This document shows, one piece after another, positions 8,491-16,368 of a stretch of 64,000 bases of DNA. The notes beneath the pieces were generated by a model. That model was not told where the DNA came from and ran no database searches. It saw only the letters and a program-made list of their open reading frames with translations. The stretch's first letter is position 1. Each line of letters opens with the position of its first letter. The DNA comes from Arthrobacter sp. SLBN-100 (GTDB taxonomy: Bacteria; Actinomycetota; Actinomycetes; Actinomycetales; Micrococcaceae): positions 2,480,001 through 2,544,000 of the forward strand of contig NZ_VFMY01000001.1 of the NCBI RefSeq assembly GCF_006715305.1. Direction: 5' to 3'. A program made the position numbers and the translations under genes.

Positions 8491-9320
8491 CGCGCACTTC
8501 AGTACTGATGGTCCTGGGACGGGTTTTTGTGCAGGCCTTCCTGGTGGCCCTGGCTATCGTGGTCATCTACCCCCTGCTGTGGATGCTGCTGAACGGGGTG
8601 AAATCGAATTCGGAACTGTTCGCCGATCCGTTTGCATTTCCGCACGCGTGGCGGTGGGAAAACTACGTAACAGCCTGGAACCGGGGCGTAGGTGACTACC
8701 TCACTACGAGCGTCCTGGTGACCGTGGCTTCCACCGTCGCCACCGTGCTGATCAGCGCCTGGGCGGCCTACGGTCTGACCAGGGTCAAGATTCCCTTCAA
8801 CCGGACCATCCTCATTCTGATCCTGGCCGGTTTGATGCTTGCGCCGACTGTGGCCCTGATTCCCCTGGTGAAGATGTTCCAGGCCCTGGGTCTCTATAAC
8901 AGCTTCTGGGCGCTCCTGATTTTGTACACCGCCTTCCGGGTTCCGTTCACCACTTTCCTGATCCGGGCCTACATGCTGGATTTGCCTTTCGAGGTGGATG
9001 AGGCCGCTGCCGTCGACGGCGCCTCCAAGGCAAGGGCGTTCTGGCAGGTCATCCTGCCCATGTGCCGGCCGATCATCATCTCCACCATCCTGCTGAACGT
9101 TCTCTTCACATGGAATGAGTACCTTTTCGCCATGATTTTCACCAGCGGCGGGGCATTGCAGACGCTGCCGGTGGGACTTACCAACCTCATGGCCAAACAC
9201 GGCACGGACTATCCCGTGGTCTTCGCCGGTATGGCCATCGCCGCCATGCCCGTCATCGTCCTCTTCTTCGCGGGTCAGCGGTACTTCATCCGCGGACTGG
9301 CTGACGGCGTAGGGAAGTAA
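8484..9320 (+). CDS. ABC importer permease 2 (MalG-like) of the fructosamine locus
   Basis: 278 residues. ATG 8484 lies inside the end of permease 1. It has six membrane spans and the EAA loop EVDEAAAVDGASKARAFWQV, as in CUT1 partner permeases. The stop TAA shares its last base with the start of the epimerase gene (9320), so importer and enzyme are translationally coupled. This supports the importer's substrate being handled by the Frl enzymes. Confidence 0.87.
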   Translation: MVTRTSVLMVLGRVFVQAFLVALAIVVIYPLLWMLLNGVKSNSELFADPFAFPHAWRWENYVTAWNRGVGDYLTTSVLVTVASTVATVLISAWAAYGLTRVKIPFNRTILILILAGLMLAPTVALIPLVKMFQALGLYNSFWALLILYTAFRVPFTTFLIRAYMLDLPFEVDEAAAVDGASKARAFWQVILPMCRPIIISTILLNVLFTWNEYLFAMIFTSGGALQTLPVGLTNLMAKHGTDYPVVFAGMAIAAMPVIVLFFAGQRYFIRGLADGVGK

Positions 9321-10183
9321 TGATGGGCAACCCCGTCCTGGCCCAGGTCTGCGGCTCGAACTTTGCCTACCAGCACCATTCTCTTGAACGTTGCCTTGAC
9401 GACATGGTGGAACTGGGACGCACGAAGGTGGAGCTGTGGGGCATAGCTCCCCACCTGCACATCCCGGACGCAGACGGGCGCAGGGTCAAGAATGTTCTGA
9501 ACCTGCTGCGTGAACGTGAGCTCTCAGTGGCCTGCCTGACCCCTGAGCAGGTTGCCTACCCGGTCAACATCGCATCGGGCGAGAGGTGGCTGCGCGAGGG
9601 CAGTGTGCAGCTTTTCCTCCGTGCTGCCGAAATTTGCAGTGACCTGGAATCGCCGCTTTTGTTCCTCACCGCCGGGCGCGGCTACGAGGACGAGCCGTTG
9701 GAGCCGGCCTGGGAACGAAGCGTCCTTGCCCTGCAGGCGATCACTGAACGGGCCTCGGAACTGGGCGTTTCCTGTGTATTGGAACCACTTCAGCGGTTGG
9801 AGTCGAATTTGGTCACCGACCTGTCATCGCTTGGACGCATGGTCGAGGACGTCGGGCATCCTGACCTTGGGGTGGTAATCGACACCGTGGCATCGGCAGT
9901 GGCAGGAGATGCCATCAGTGACTACGGCAAGTCTTTTGGGAAGAGGGTGCGCCACATACACCTGATAGATGGCTCCCCCGCGGGTCACCTGGCGTGGGGG
10001 GACGGAAATCTGGACCTGACGTCCATCCTGCATGACTTAGGGCAGTTGGAGTACAAGGAATCAATCACGTTTGAACTGTTCGGTGATGGCTCGTACTCGC
10101 TGGACCCGCGCAGCTCCTACCAGAAGTGCCTCGATGCATTCGTGGACAGCGCCGCGCAGCTTCAACAAGCGCACTGTCGCTAA
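9320..10183 (+). CDS. frlC: FrlC-like fructosamine 3-epimerase (xylose isomerase-like TIM barrel)
   Basis: 287 residues. The start overlaps the upstream stop (TAATG); the next codon is also ATG. The protein is an AP-endonuclease-2/xylose-isomerase-like TIM barrel. Several stretches follow the E. coli FrlC pattern: HSLERCLDDMVELGRTKVEL followed by WG.APHLHIPD, then a 'L-T-P-E-x-x-x-Y-P-x-N' stretch, then CVLEPLQRLESNLV carrying the metal-ligand Glu. Later motifs are VVIDT, HIHLIDG and the C-terminal ITFELFG with a second Glu. E. coli FrlC interconverts fructoselysine and psicoselysine, and the same role is expected here, widening the range of usable Amadori epimers. Its stop codon overlaps the end of the convergent LacI gene by 4 nt. 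Confidence 0.72.
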   Translation: MMGNPVLAQVCGSNFAYQHHSLERCLDDMVELGRTKVELWGIAPHLHIPDADGRRVKNVLNLLRERELSVACLTPEQVAYPVNIASGERWLREGSVQLFLRAAEICSDLESPLLFLTAGRGYEDEPLEPAWERSVLALQAITERASELGVSCVLEPLQRLESNLVTDLSSLGRMVEDVGHPDLGVVIDTVASAVAGDAISDYGKSFGKRVRHIHLIDGSPAGHLAWGDGNLDLTSILHDLGQLEYKESITFELFGDGSYSLDPRSSYQKCLDAFVDSAAQLQQAHCR

Positions 10184-11259
10184 CCGTTCGGCCGGCTGGC
10201 CGGAACACCGACCGACCCCCTTTTCACCAGGGTTGCCGAGAATCCAGGCCTCGCCGCCGGCGTTTTCCTGCCTTGGATCTGGCGAATAAGGGCCTCAGCG
10301 GCCGCCACGCCCATCTCATAGACCGGCTGGGCGATGACCGTCAGCGGAGGGGTGGTAAGCCGGGTCCAGGCGAAGTCGTCATACATCAGGAAGGAGACAT
10401 CGTCCGGGATTGAGAGGCCCAGGTCCTGGATTGCCTCCACCACGCTGAGCCCGATAAGCCCGTCTGAGGCGATGATGGCCGTGGCAGGATCAGGCTGCTG
10501 CAGCAGCTCCCGGGTGATCTTCTTGATGGACTCCGGACTGCCGGCGTTGAGGCGGACCAGGTCCTCGGGCTGGGGAAGACCCGCTTCCTCGAAGGCGCGC
10601 TTCATGCCGTCCCGCCGATCCGAGATTTGCGAGGAGTCCAGCGGCAAACCGGCGGAGTATGCCTCATCCGTTCGAATGGTGGAAATGAAGGCTATCCGGC
10701 TGTGCCCTTCCTGGATCAGATGCCGCGTGGACTCGTATGAAATTCCTTCCATTTCCACGGCCACCGTATCCACATCCAGCCCCGGGGCCTTGCGGTCGAG
10801 GAGCACCAACGGCCGCCCCGACTTGTGGACGTTTTCCAGGTGCCCGGTATCAACGGACGACGCCGGGGCGATGATCAGCCCGTCAACACGCTTGTCCAGC
10901 AGCACCTTGACTGCGTCCACTTCTGCTGCAGTGTCTTCATCGGTGTTGACCAGGATGACGTTGAAACCGCTCTTTTTTGCAGTATCAGTGATCCCCCTGG
11001 TCGCGAGGCCAAAATGCGGATTTTCGATGTCGCCCACCACCACGCCGATGGTGTTCGATTTCCCCGTGTTCATGCTGCGCGCGAGCTCGTTTGGGCGGTA
11101 GTCCAGCTCTTCCGCGGCGGCCAGAACACGTTCACGCACATCTTCGCTTACCGCGCCGTAATTCCCCAGGGCGCGGGCTGCCTGGGCCTTGGATACCTGT
11201 GCGGCCTTGGCGACGTCGGCGACGGTGACGTCGCGCCGCCGTGAAGCATCACTACTCAT
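10180..11259 (-). CDS. LacI-family regulator of the adjacent amino-acid ABC/oxidase operon
   Basis: 359 residues. A LacI helix-turn-helix (TVADVAKAAQVSKAQAARAL), a hinge helix (NELARSMNTGKSN) and a sugar-binding-protein-like sensor core are present in order. It is a paralogue-like relative of the regulator at 4904-6007, sharing GNYG after the recognition helix and the 'N-P-x-F...RGI.(D/E)TAK' pattern. It is transcribed away from the importer operon at 11444, and the space between them carries two 14-bp near-palindromes with a central CCGG, the expected operators. It converges on frlC with overlapping stop codons and no room for a terminator. Confidence 0.87.
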   Translation of the reverse strand: MSSDASRRRDVTVADVAKAAQVSKAQAARALGNYGAVSEDVRERVLAAAEELDYRPNELARSMNTGKSNTIGVVVGDIENPHFGLATRGITDTAKKSGFNVILVNTDEDTAAEVDAVKVLLDKRVDGLIIAPASSVDTGHLENVHKSGRPLVLLDRKAPGLDVDTVAVEMEGISYESTRHLIQEGHSRIAFISTIRTDEAYSAGLPLDSSQISDRRDGMKRAFEEAGLPQPEDLVRLNAGSPESIKKITRELLQQPDPATAIIASDGLIGLSVVEAIQDLGLSIPDDVSFLMYDDFAWTRLTTPPLTVIAQPVYEMGVAAAEALIRQIQGRKTPAARPGFSATLVKRGSVGVPASRPNG

Positions 11260-11323
11260 TTCGGCCTTTCTTGCCGGGCTTGACGCCCTTTTGTGGCTTG
11301 GGTTACATTTCTATCAATCGGTG

Positions 11324-11362
11324 TGAGTCCGGTCTCAATCGTAGGGACTGAGACCGGACTCA
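11324..11362. promoter_or_regulatory. Pair of inverted LacI-type operators
   Basis: TGAGTCCGGTCTCA (11324-11337) and its exact reverse complement TGAGACCGGACTCA (11349-11362) lie 25 bp apart centre to centre, between the divergent LacI gene and the importer operon. Each is a near-palindrome with central CCGG, like the 14-mer TGATACCGGTACCA of the neighbouring locus. Together they could also fold as a 14-bp RNA hairpin with an 11-nt loop. Confidence 0.7.
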
Positions 11363-11443
11363 GCAAGAGGCACCGGCCAAGCAGTACCACCACGGCGGAT
11401 CTCGATCCTCCATCTCCCGCTTCTCTCGATTGGAAAACTCGCT

Positions 11444-12307
11444 GTGTTCACTCGCAAAACTCTCCGTCCCGCAACGGTCGTTGCAGCGGCAGTCGCCGCG
11501 GTCCTCGCGTTGTCCGGCTGCGGAGCCTCCACTACTGCCTCAACCTCGTCTTCCGAGAACCCTTACGGCCTCATTCAACCCGGCACCATCCGTGTGGCAA
11601 GCCTGGGAGACTCGAAGCCGTACACCTTCACCGACTCCCAGGGTAAGTTCACCGGATTCGACGTCGAACTCTTCACGGACGTGGCCCACCGTGCCGGTAT
11701 AGACAATGTGGTCTTCACCGGGCAGGACTTCTCCGGGCTGCTCTCCGCCGTGGCGAACGGGCAGTTCGACGCCGGCGTTGCCGCCATCGGCATCACGGAC
11801 AAGCGCAAGGAAACCGTTGATTTCTCGGACGGCTACCTTGCCGGATACCTGACCATCATCACCAGCAAGTCTTCCGGCATCAGCGACGCGGAAGGACTTT
11901 CCGGCAAGCGCCTGGGCGTTGTCCAGGGAACGCTGCAGGAAGCCTACGCCGTCAAGAACTTCACCAGCGCGAGCCTCGTCCGCTTCCCGGACAACAACAC
12001 CGCCATCTCCGCGGTGAATAGCGGCGCAGTGGACGCGCACTTCCTTGACTACGAGGCCGCCAAGTCCTACCAGGAACAGTTCGGGCTGGTCAGCGCCGCG
12101 GACATCCCCTCCTTCGACGCTCCGGCCGGCTTCGCCATTGCCAAGGGCAAGACCGAGTTCAAGGAGGCCCTGAACGAAGGCCTGGCCGAAGCCATGGAGG
12201 ACGGCACCTGGAAGAAGCTCTACCAGAAGTGGTTCCCGGGCTCACCGATGCCCGAGCAGTACCTCCCCAAGGCTGAGCAAACGTCCAGCACGGCGCCCAG
12301 CAAGTAA
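11444..12307 (+). CDS. Amino-acid-type (family 3) ABC importer solute-binding lipoprotein
   Basis: 287 residues with a GTG start at 11444; the ribosome site is weak. Lipoprotein signal with lipobox LSGC (Cys about residue 26). The mature part is a family 3 solute-binding protein: [32 protein letters not shown] and [20 protein letters not shown] are the classic N-lobe motifs that bind the alpha-amino and carboxyl groups of amino acids. It heads a complete importer (binding protein, permease, ATPase) followed by two oxidoreductases, so the ligand is probably an amino acid derivative that these enzymes open. Confidence 0.88.
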   Translation: MFTRKTLRPATVVAAAVAAVLALSGCGASTTASTSSSENPYGLIQPGTIRVASLGDSKPYTFTDSQGKFTGFDVELFTDVAHRAGIDNVVFTGQDFSGLLSAVANGQFDAGVAAIGITDKRKETVDFSDGYLAGYLTIITSKSSGISDAEGLSGKRLGVVQGTLQEAYAVKNFTSASLVRFPDNNTAISAVNSGAVDAHFLDYEAAKSYQEQFGLVSAADIPSFDAPAGFAIAKGKTEFKEALNEGLAEAMEDGTWKKLYQKWFPGSPMPEQYLPKAEQTSSTAPSK

Positions 12308-12321
12308 CCCTCCAAAGGTTG

Positions 12322-12366
12322 CGGGGGCGGCCCGCCACAGGATCACCACCGGCAGTGCCGCCCCCG
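12322..12366 (+). terminator. Intra-operon hairpin after the binding-protein gene
   Basis: Arms CGGGGGCGGC (12322-12331) and GCCGCCCCCG (12357-12366) are a perfect 10-bp inverted repeat between the binding-protein and permease genes. A partial terminator or RNA-end stabiliser here would give more binding protein than membrane complex, a common arrangement. Confidence 0.6.
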
Positions 12367-12397
12367 TTCCACCAGCTAACAACGTCTGAGAGCAACC

Positions 12398-13186
12398 ATG
12401 GACTGGCTCAACACCATCATCCGCACCTTCTTCGACTTCGGTGCAATGGCCGAAGTCCTGCCCCAGCTTCTGGCCGTCGGCCTCCTTAACACCCTCATCA
12501 TCTCCGTCGCTGCCACAATCATCGGTGTCGCGCTGGGCATGATCGTGGCCGTTATGGGCATCTCACCGTCCCGGTGGCTGCGCATCCCGGCCCGCATTTA
12601 CACGGACCTGTTCCGCGGCCTTCCCGCGATCCTGACCATCCTGCTCATCGGCCAGGGTTTCGCCCGGCTGAGCCAGTCCATCTTCGGCCCCTCGCCATAC
12701 CCGTTGGGCATCATCGCCTTGAGCCTGATCGCCAGTGCCTACATCGGTGAGATCTTCCGCGCAGGCATCCAAAGCGTAGACAAGGGCCAGGGCGAGGCCT
12801 GCCGCGCCCTCGGCATGAGCTACGGCAAATCCATGGCACTCGTGGTCATCCCCCAGGGCATCCGCCGGGTACTGCCGGCGCTCGTGAACCAGTTCATCGC
12901 CATCGTCAAAGACTCCTCGCTCGTCTACTTCCTCGGGTTGCTGGTCAGCGAGCGCGAACTCTTCCGGGTAGGCCAGGACGCGGCCGTTCTCTCCGGAAAC
13001 CTCTCCCCGCTGGTTATGGCCGGCGTCTTCTACCTCATCATCACCGTGCCGCTCACGCACCTGGTGAACTACTTCGACAGCCGCTTCCGGGCAGGAAAGC
13101 GCCGGCCCACGGCCCCGTCCAGCGGACTCAATGAAGTCAAGGAACTCGACGCGGCATCGCCGCTCATTACCGGGAGCAACACATGA
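12398..13186 (+). CDS. Polar amino acid ABC importer permease (HisM/GlnP-like)
   Basis: 262 residues with about five membrane spans. The conserved cytoplasmic loop [20 protein letters not shown], ending 'GMSYGKSM', is the amino-acid-permease form of the EAA motif. A single permease gene implies a homodimeric channel. The stop overlaps the ATPase start (ATGA at 13183-13186). Confidence 0.87.
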   Translation: MDWLNTIIRTFFDFGAMAEVLPQLLAVGLLNTLIISVAATIIGVALGMIVAVMGISPSRWLRIPARIYTDLFRGLPAILTILLIGQGFARLSQSIFGPSPYPLGIIALSLIASAYIGEIFRAGIQSVDKGQGEACRALGMSYGKSMALVVIPQGIRRVLPALVNQFIAIVKDSSLVYFLGLLVSERELFRVGQDAAVLSGNLSPLVMAGVFYLIITVPLTHLVNYFDSRFRAGKRRPTAPSSGLNEVKELDAASPLITGSNT

Positions 13187-13956
13187 TCACCAGCACCAGC
13201 GCCAGCCCCACGGCTGACATCCAGACATTCCACGGATCCAGCCTGGAACTCAAGAACCTGACCATGGCATACGGGGACATCGAGGTCCTCCGCAACGTCA
13301 GCCTCACAGTGGCTCCGGGCACCACCACCTGCATCATCGGGCCCTCCGGTTCCGGCAAGTCAACGCTCCTCAGGGGCGTCAACAGGCTGCATGAACCCAA
13401 AAACGGGGATGTGCTCCTGGCGGGCGAGAGTGCACTGAAGGTCAACCCCGACATCCTGCGCAGCCGGATCGGGATGGTGTTCCAGCACTTCAACCTCTTC
13501 CCGGACCACACCGCCCTGGAGAACGTGGCCCTTGCCCTGTGGAGCGTCAAGAAGATGTCCAAGGCAGAGGCCCGGGAACGTGCAAGCCGCCGGCTGGCCG
13601 AAGTGGGCCTCGCCGAGCGTGCGGACCACCGCCCCCGCGACCTTTCCGGCGGGCAGCAGCAGCGGGTCGCCATCGCCCGCGCCCTGGCCATGGAACCGGA
13701 GGTGATGCTCTTCGACGAGGCCACCAGTGCCCTGGACCCCGAGCTCGTGAAGGGCGTCCTGACCCTCATGGCTTCACTCGCCAAACGGGGCATGACCATG
13801 GTGGTGGTCACGCACGAGATGGGCTTTGCCCGGAAAGTCGCCGACCAGGTGGTCTTTATGGATGAAGGCGAAGTGGTTGAAGCGGGCACGCCGGCCGACA
13901 TCTTTGACAACCCCAAGAGTGAGCGCCTCCAGCGCTTCCTCTCCGAGGTGCTGTGA
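13183..13956 (+). CDS. Amino acid ABC importer ATP-binding protein (GlnQ-like)
   Basis: 257 residues. All ATPase motifs are intact: Walker [10 protein letters not shown] (residues 53-61), Q-loop in [11 protein letters not shown], signature LSGGQQQRV, Walker [14 protein letters not shown] and the switch His in VVVTHEMGF. It powers uptake through the preceding permease. It is the only importer ATPase in the window and belongs to the amino-acid (PAAT) type, so it should not serve the sugar-type permeases. The stop overlaps the next start (TGATG). Confidence 0.92.
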   Translation: MITSTSASPTADIQTFHGSSLELKNLTMAYGDIEVLRNVSLTVAPGTTTCIIGPSGSGKSTLLRGVNRLHEPKNGDVLLAGESALKVNPDILRSRIGMVFQHFNLFPDHTALENVALALWSVKKMSKAEARERASRRLAEVGLAERADHRPRDLSGGQQQRVAIARALAMEPEVMLFDEATSALDPELVKGVLTLMASLAKRGMTMVVVTHEMGFARKVADQVVFMDEGEVVEAGTPADIFDNPKSERLQRFLSEVL

Positions 13957-14999
13957 TGGCGGCCCCAGGCGGCACCCTCATCCGCACCGCCGTCATCGGC
14001 TTTGGAATTTCCGGACGGGTCTTTCACGCACCCCTGATCGAGGCAGACCCCTCCTTTTCACTTGATGTGATTGTCACCGCTGATCCGGAGCGCGCTGCCG
14101 AAGCGGCCCTCCGCTACCCGGCGGCCAGGATTGTCCCAACGCCCGAGGCCATGTTCGCGCTGGCCGCGGATCTTGACCTGGTGGTCCTTGGAACCCCTCC
14201 CGTCACCCACTTCGACCTTGCCGCACGGGCAATCGCCCAGGGGCTCCACGTTGTAGTGGATAAACCGTTCGTCACTGCCTCAAGCCACGGCGAGGAACTC
14301 ATGGCCAAAGCTGCCGACGCCGGCGTGCAGCTGACGGTCTTCCAGAACCGCCGCTGGGACGCTGACTTCCTGACCCTCAAAAAGCTCCTGGCCACAGGTG
14401 CGCTGGGTGAAGTGCGGAGTTTCGAGTCAAGGTTCGAGTGGTGGCGGCCGGAGGGATTCGGCAACTGGCGTGACTCTGCCACCACAGCCGAGGGCGGCGG
14501 GATCCTTCACGACCTGGGCGCCCACCTCATTGACCAGGCGGTGCAGCTGTTCGGACCCGTGGCGGGCAGCTATGGCGAAACGGCACACCACGCACCAACC
14601 CCGGAGGCGGCCGAGACGGAAGCCTTTGTGTCCCTGCTTCACGAGTCCGGGGTCCGCACCCGGCTGTGGATGAACGGCATGGCTGCCCAGGCGGGCCCCC
14701 GGTTCCACGTCCTGGGCTCTGAAGCGGGCTACACCAAGTGGGGCCTGGACGGCCAGGAAGCAGCCCTCGACGCCGGGCTGACGCCGTCGGATGCTGCTTA
14801 TGGCATCGACCCCCAGGAGGCTTGGGGGCTCCTGGGCGTGGACGGCGCATCAGCAGCCGTGCCTGCCTTGCGCGGCGCATATCCCCGGTTCTACCGGCTC
14901 CTCGCGGAAGCCCTCGTGAACGGCGCGCCACTCCCCGTCGACCCGCGCGACGCCGTCGAAGTCTTGAAAGTCATTGAAGAAGTCCATGCCCTTGCCTGA
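13956..14999 (+). CDS. Gfo/Idh/MocA-family NAD(P)-dependent oxidoreductase
   Basis: 347 residues. I use ATG 13956, which overlaps the ATPase stop; GTG 13953 is one codon longer. The N-terminal Rossmann fold starts IRTAVIGFGISGRVFHAPLI, and the family's EKP-like motif appears as VVDKPFVTASSHGEEL (about residue 95) with Lys in place. The C-terminal alpha/beta domain carries the expected GGGILHDLGAHLIDQAVQLF, whose Asp and His are the usual catalytic residues. Such enzymes oxidise or reduce a hydroxyl or carbonyl on a sugar or cyclitol. If the neighbouring flavoenzyme releases a dicarbonyl sugar, this enzyme could reduce it, but that is inference from co-location. Confidence 0.82.
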   Translation: MAAPGGTLIRTAVIGFGISGRVFHAPLIEADPSFSLDVIVTADPERAAEAALRYPAARIVPTPEAMFALAADLDLVVLGTPPVTHFDLAARAIAQGLHVVVDKPFVTASSHGEELMAKAADAGVQLTVFQNRRWDADFLTLKKLLATGALGEVRSFESRFEWWRPEGFGNWRDSATTAEGGGILHDLGAHLIDQAVQLFGPVAGSYGETAHHAPTPEAAETEAFVSLLHESGVRTRLWMNGMAAQAGPRFHVLGSEAGYTKWGLDGQEAALDAGLTPSDAAYGIDPQEAWGLLGVDGASAAVPALRGAYPRFYRLLAEALVNGAPLPVDPRDAVEVLKVIEEVHALA

Positions 15000-15045
15000 C
15001 GCACCCGTCACGGCACATCTTCCAATAAAGGAAAGCGAGTCCCCC

Positions 15046-16182
15046 ATGTCCTCCGCCAGCCCCGCCAGGAAAGCCGCCGTCATCGGTGGCGGAATCCTTG
15101 GCGTTTCCACAGCCGTCCACCTCCTCCGCGAAGGCGCTTCCGTAGTCCTCCTCACCGAAAGCGGCCTTACCAGCGAGGCCTCAGGCCGGTCGCTCTCCTG
15201 GCTGAACTCCGCGGGTGAGCGCTCCACCCCCTACCACCAGCTCCGCATGGCAGGAGTGGACCGGTACCGGACCCTGTTTGCCGCGGACCCGTCCCGGGAG
15301 TGGCTTCAGTTCGGCGGCGGCCTGATGTGGAACCCGGCCGGCCAGGCTGAAGCCACGGTTGCCCGCCACCGGTATGAGCTGAACAAAAGCTACGACTCCA
15401 AACTGCTGGAGCCTGCGGAGATCGCCTCAGTTGCTCCCGGCGTGGACGCCTCCGCCGTTCCCGAGAACGCCATCTTCAACCCCGGCGAAGGCTGGGTGAG
15501 CCTGCCGGACCTGGTGGACTTCCTGATGGCAGAGTTCCACGAACTCGGCGGGGAACTGGTCCTCAACGCCGGAAAGGCTTCGGTAGTAGTAGAGGACGGA
15601 CGCGCTGTCGGCGTCCAGGTCGCGTCGGGTGCGGTGCACGATGCCGATGCCGTCCTGGTGGCCTGTGGCGCCGCGACCCCATCCGTTGTGGCTCCCCTGG
15701 GGGTTGAGATCCCCAACGGCTCGCCGGTATCCATGCTGGTCATCACCAAGCCAACGGACCACGGCCTGGCTCCTGTGCTGAACACGCCCCGTGCCGCTGT
15801 CCGGCCCAACCCCGGAAATACCCTTGCCCTAGACCATGACTGGTACGAGGAAGACATCACCGAGCACACGGACGGAACCTTCAGCATTCCGGACGAAGTG
15901 GTGCAGGAACTCGCCGACGAAGCTTCCAAGCTCATCGCAGGCAGCCCGGAGCTCAAGCCCGCGTCCTGGAAGATCGGCTACAAACCCATCCCAGGCGATG
16001 GAGAGCCAGTCTTCGGTGAACTCGACAAGGTGCCCGGCTGCTTTGTGGCCTTCACCCACTCGGGGGCCACGCTCGGACTGATCGCCGGCGAGCTGCTGGC
16101 CGGCGAAATCCTCACCGGATCCCGCCACCCGATGCTGGAGACCTTCCGGCCGGAGCGGTTCTCCCAGTCGTCCAACCGCTAG
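15046..16182 (+). CDS. FAD-dependent amine oxidase/dehydrogenase (DAO/DadA superfamily), candidate Amadoriase
   Basis: 378 residues from ATG 15046, preceded by AAAGGAAAG; an upstream in-frame extension overlaps the previous gene. The N-terminus has the dinucleotide-binding motif AAVIGGGILGVSTAVHLL followed by a DAO-type second motif (SEASGRSLSWLNS) and a substrate-domain stretch EWLQFGGGLMWNP. The C-terminal flavin-binding end reads CFVAFTHSGATLGLIAGELL. The family oxidises secondary or primary amines of amino acids. Because the operon imports amino-acid-like ligands and lies against a fructosamine locus, a fructosyl-amino acid oxidase or an opine/N-substituted amino acid oxidase is plausible. 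D-amino acid or proline dehydrogenase activity cannot be excluded. Confidence 0.75.
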   Translation: MSSASPARKAAVIGGGILGVSTAVHLLREGASVVLLTESGLTSEASGRSLSWLNSAGERSTPYHQLRMAGVDRYRTLFAADPSREWLQFGGGLMWNPAGQAEATVARHRYELNKSYDSKLLEPAEIASVAPGVDASAVPENAIFNPGEGWVSLPDLVDFLMAEFHELGGELVLNAGKASVVVEDGRAVGVQVASGAVHDADAVLVACGAATPSVVAPLGVEIPNGSPVSMLVITKPTDHGLAPVLNTPRAAVRPNPGNTLALDHDWYEEDITEHTDGTFSIPDEVVQELADEASKLIAGSPELKPASWKIGYKPIPGDGEPVFGELDKVPGCFVAFTHSGATLGLIAGELLAGEILTGSRHPMLETFRPERFSQSSNR

Positions 16183-16202
16183 TCCCGCCTACGCGGAGTG
16201 CG

Positions 16203-16246
16203 CGGCCGTGGTGCGCTGTTGATTCCTGACGGCAGCACCACGGCCG
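16203..16246 (+). terminator. Hairpin downstream of the flavoenzyme gene
   Basis: Perfect 12-bp inverted repeat CGGCCGTGGTGC (16203-16214) and GCACCACGGCCG (16235-16246), starting 20 nt after the stop and followed by TTCT. It is the probable end of the importer/oxidase operon. Confidence 0.65.
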
Positions 16247-16368
16247 TTCTGCGTTCAGGCCCTGCCTGGCTTGCCTTCCGCCCCAGGGGAACGGCGGCAC
16301 GCCCTGCCCCCCAGTCGAACTAAGATGGATCAGATAACCAACCACCGGCCCCGCCCCGCCGCGGCCTG

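Noticed and set aside
11324..11362. Attenuator or terminator hairpin in front of the amino-acid importer
   Set aside because: The 14-bp stem is possible, but each arm is itself a palindromic operator, there is no U-tract, and a LacI gene diverges from the site. Operators explain it better.
13183..13956. The GlnQ-like ATPase serving the nearby sugar-type permeases
   Set aside because: It is of the amino-acid (PAAT) type, is translationally coupled to its own permease, and CUT1 permeases normally use longer MalK/MsiK-type ATPases with a regulatory domain, which this 257-residue protein lacks.
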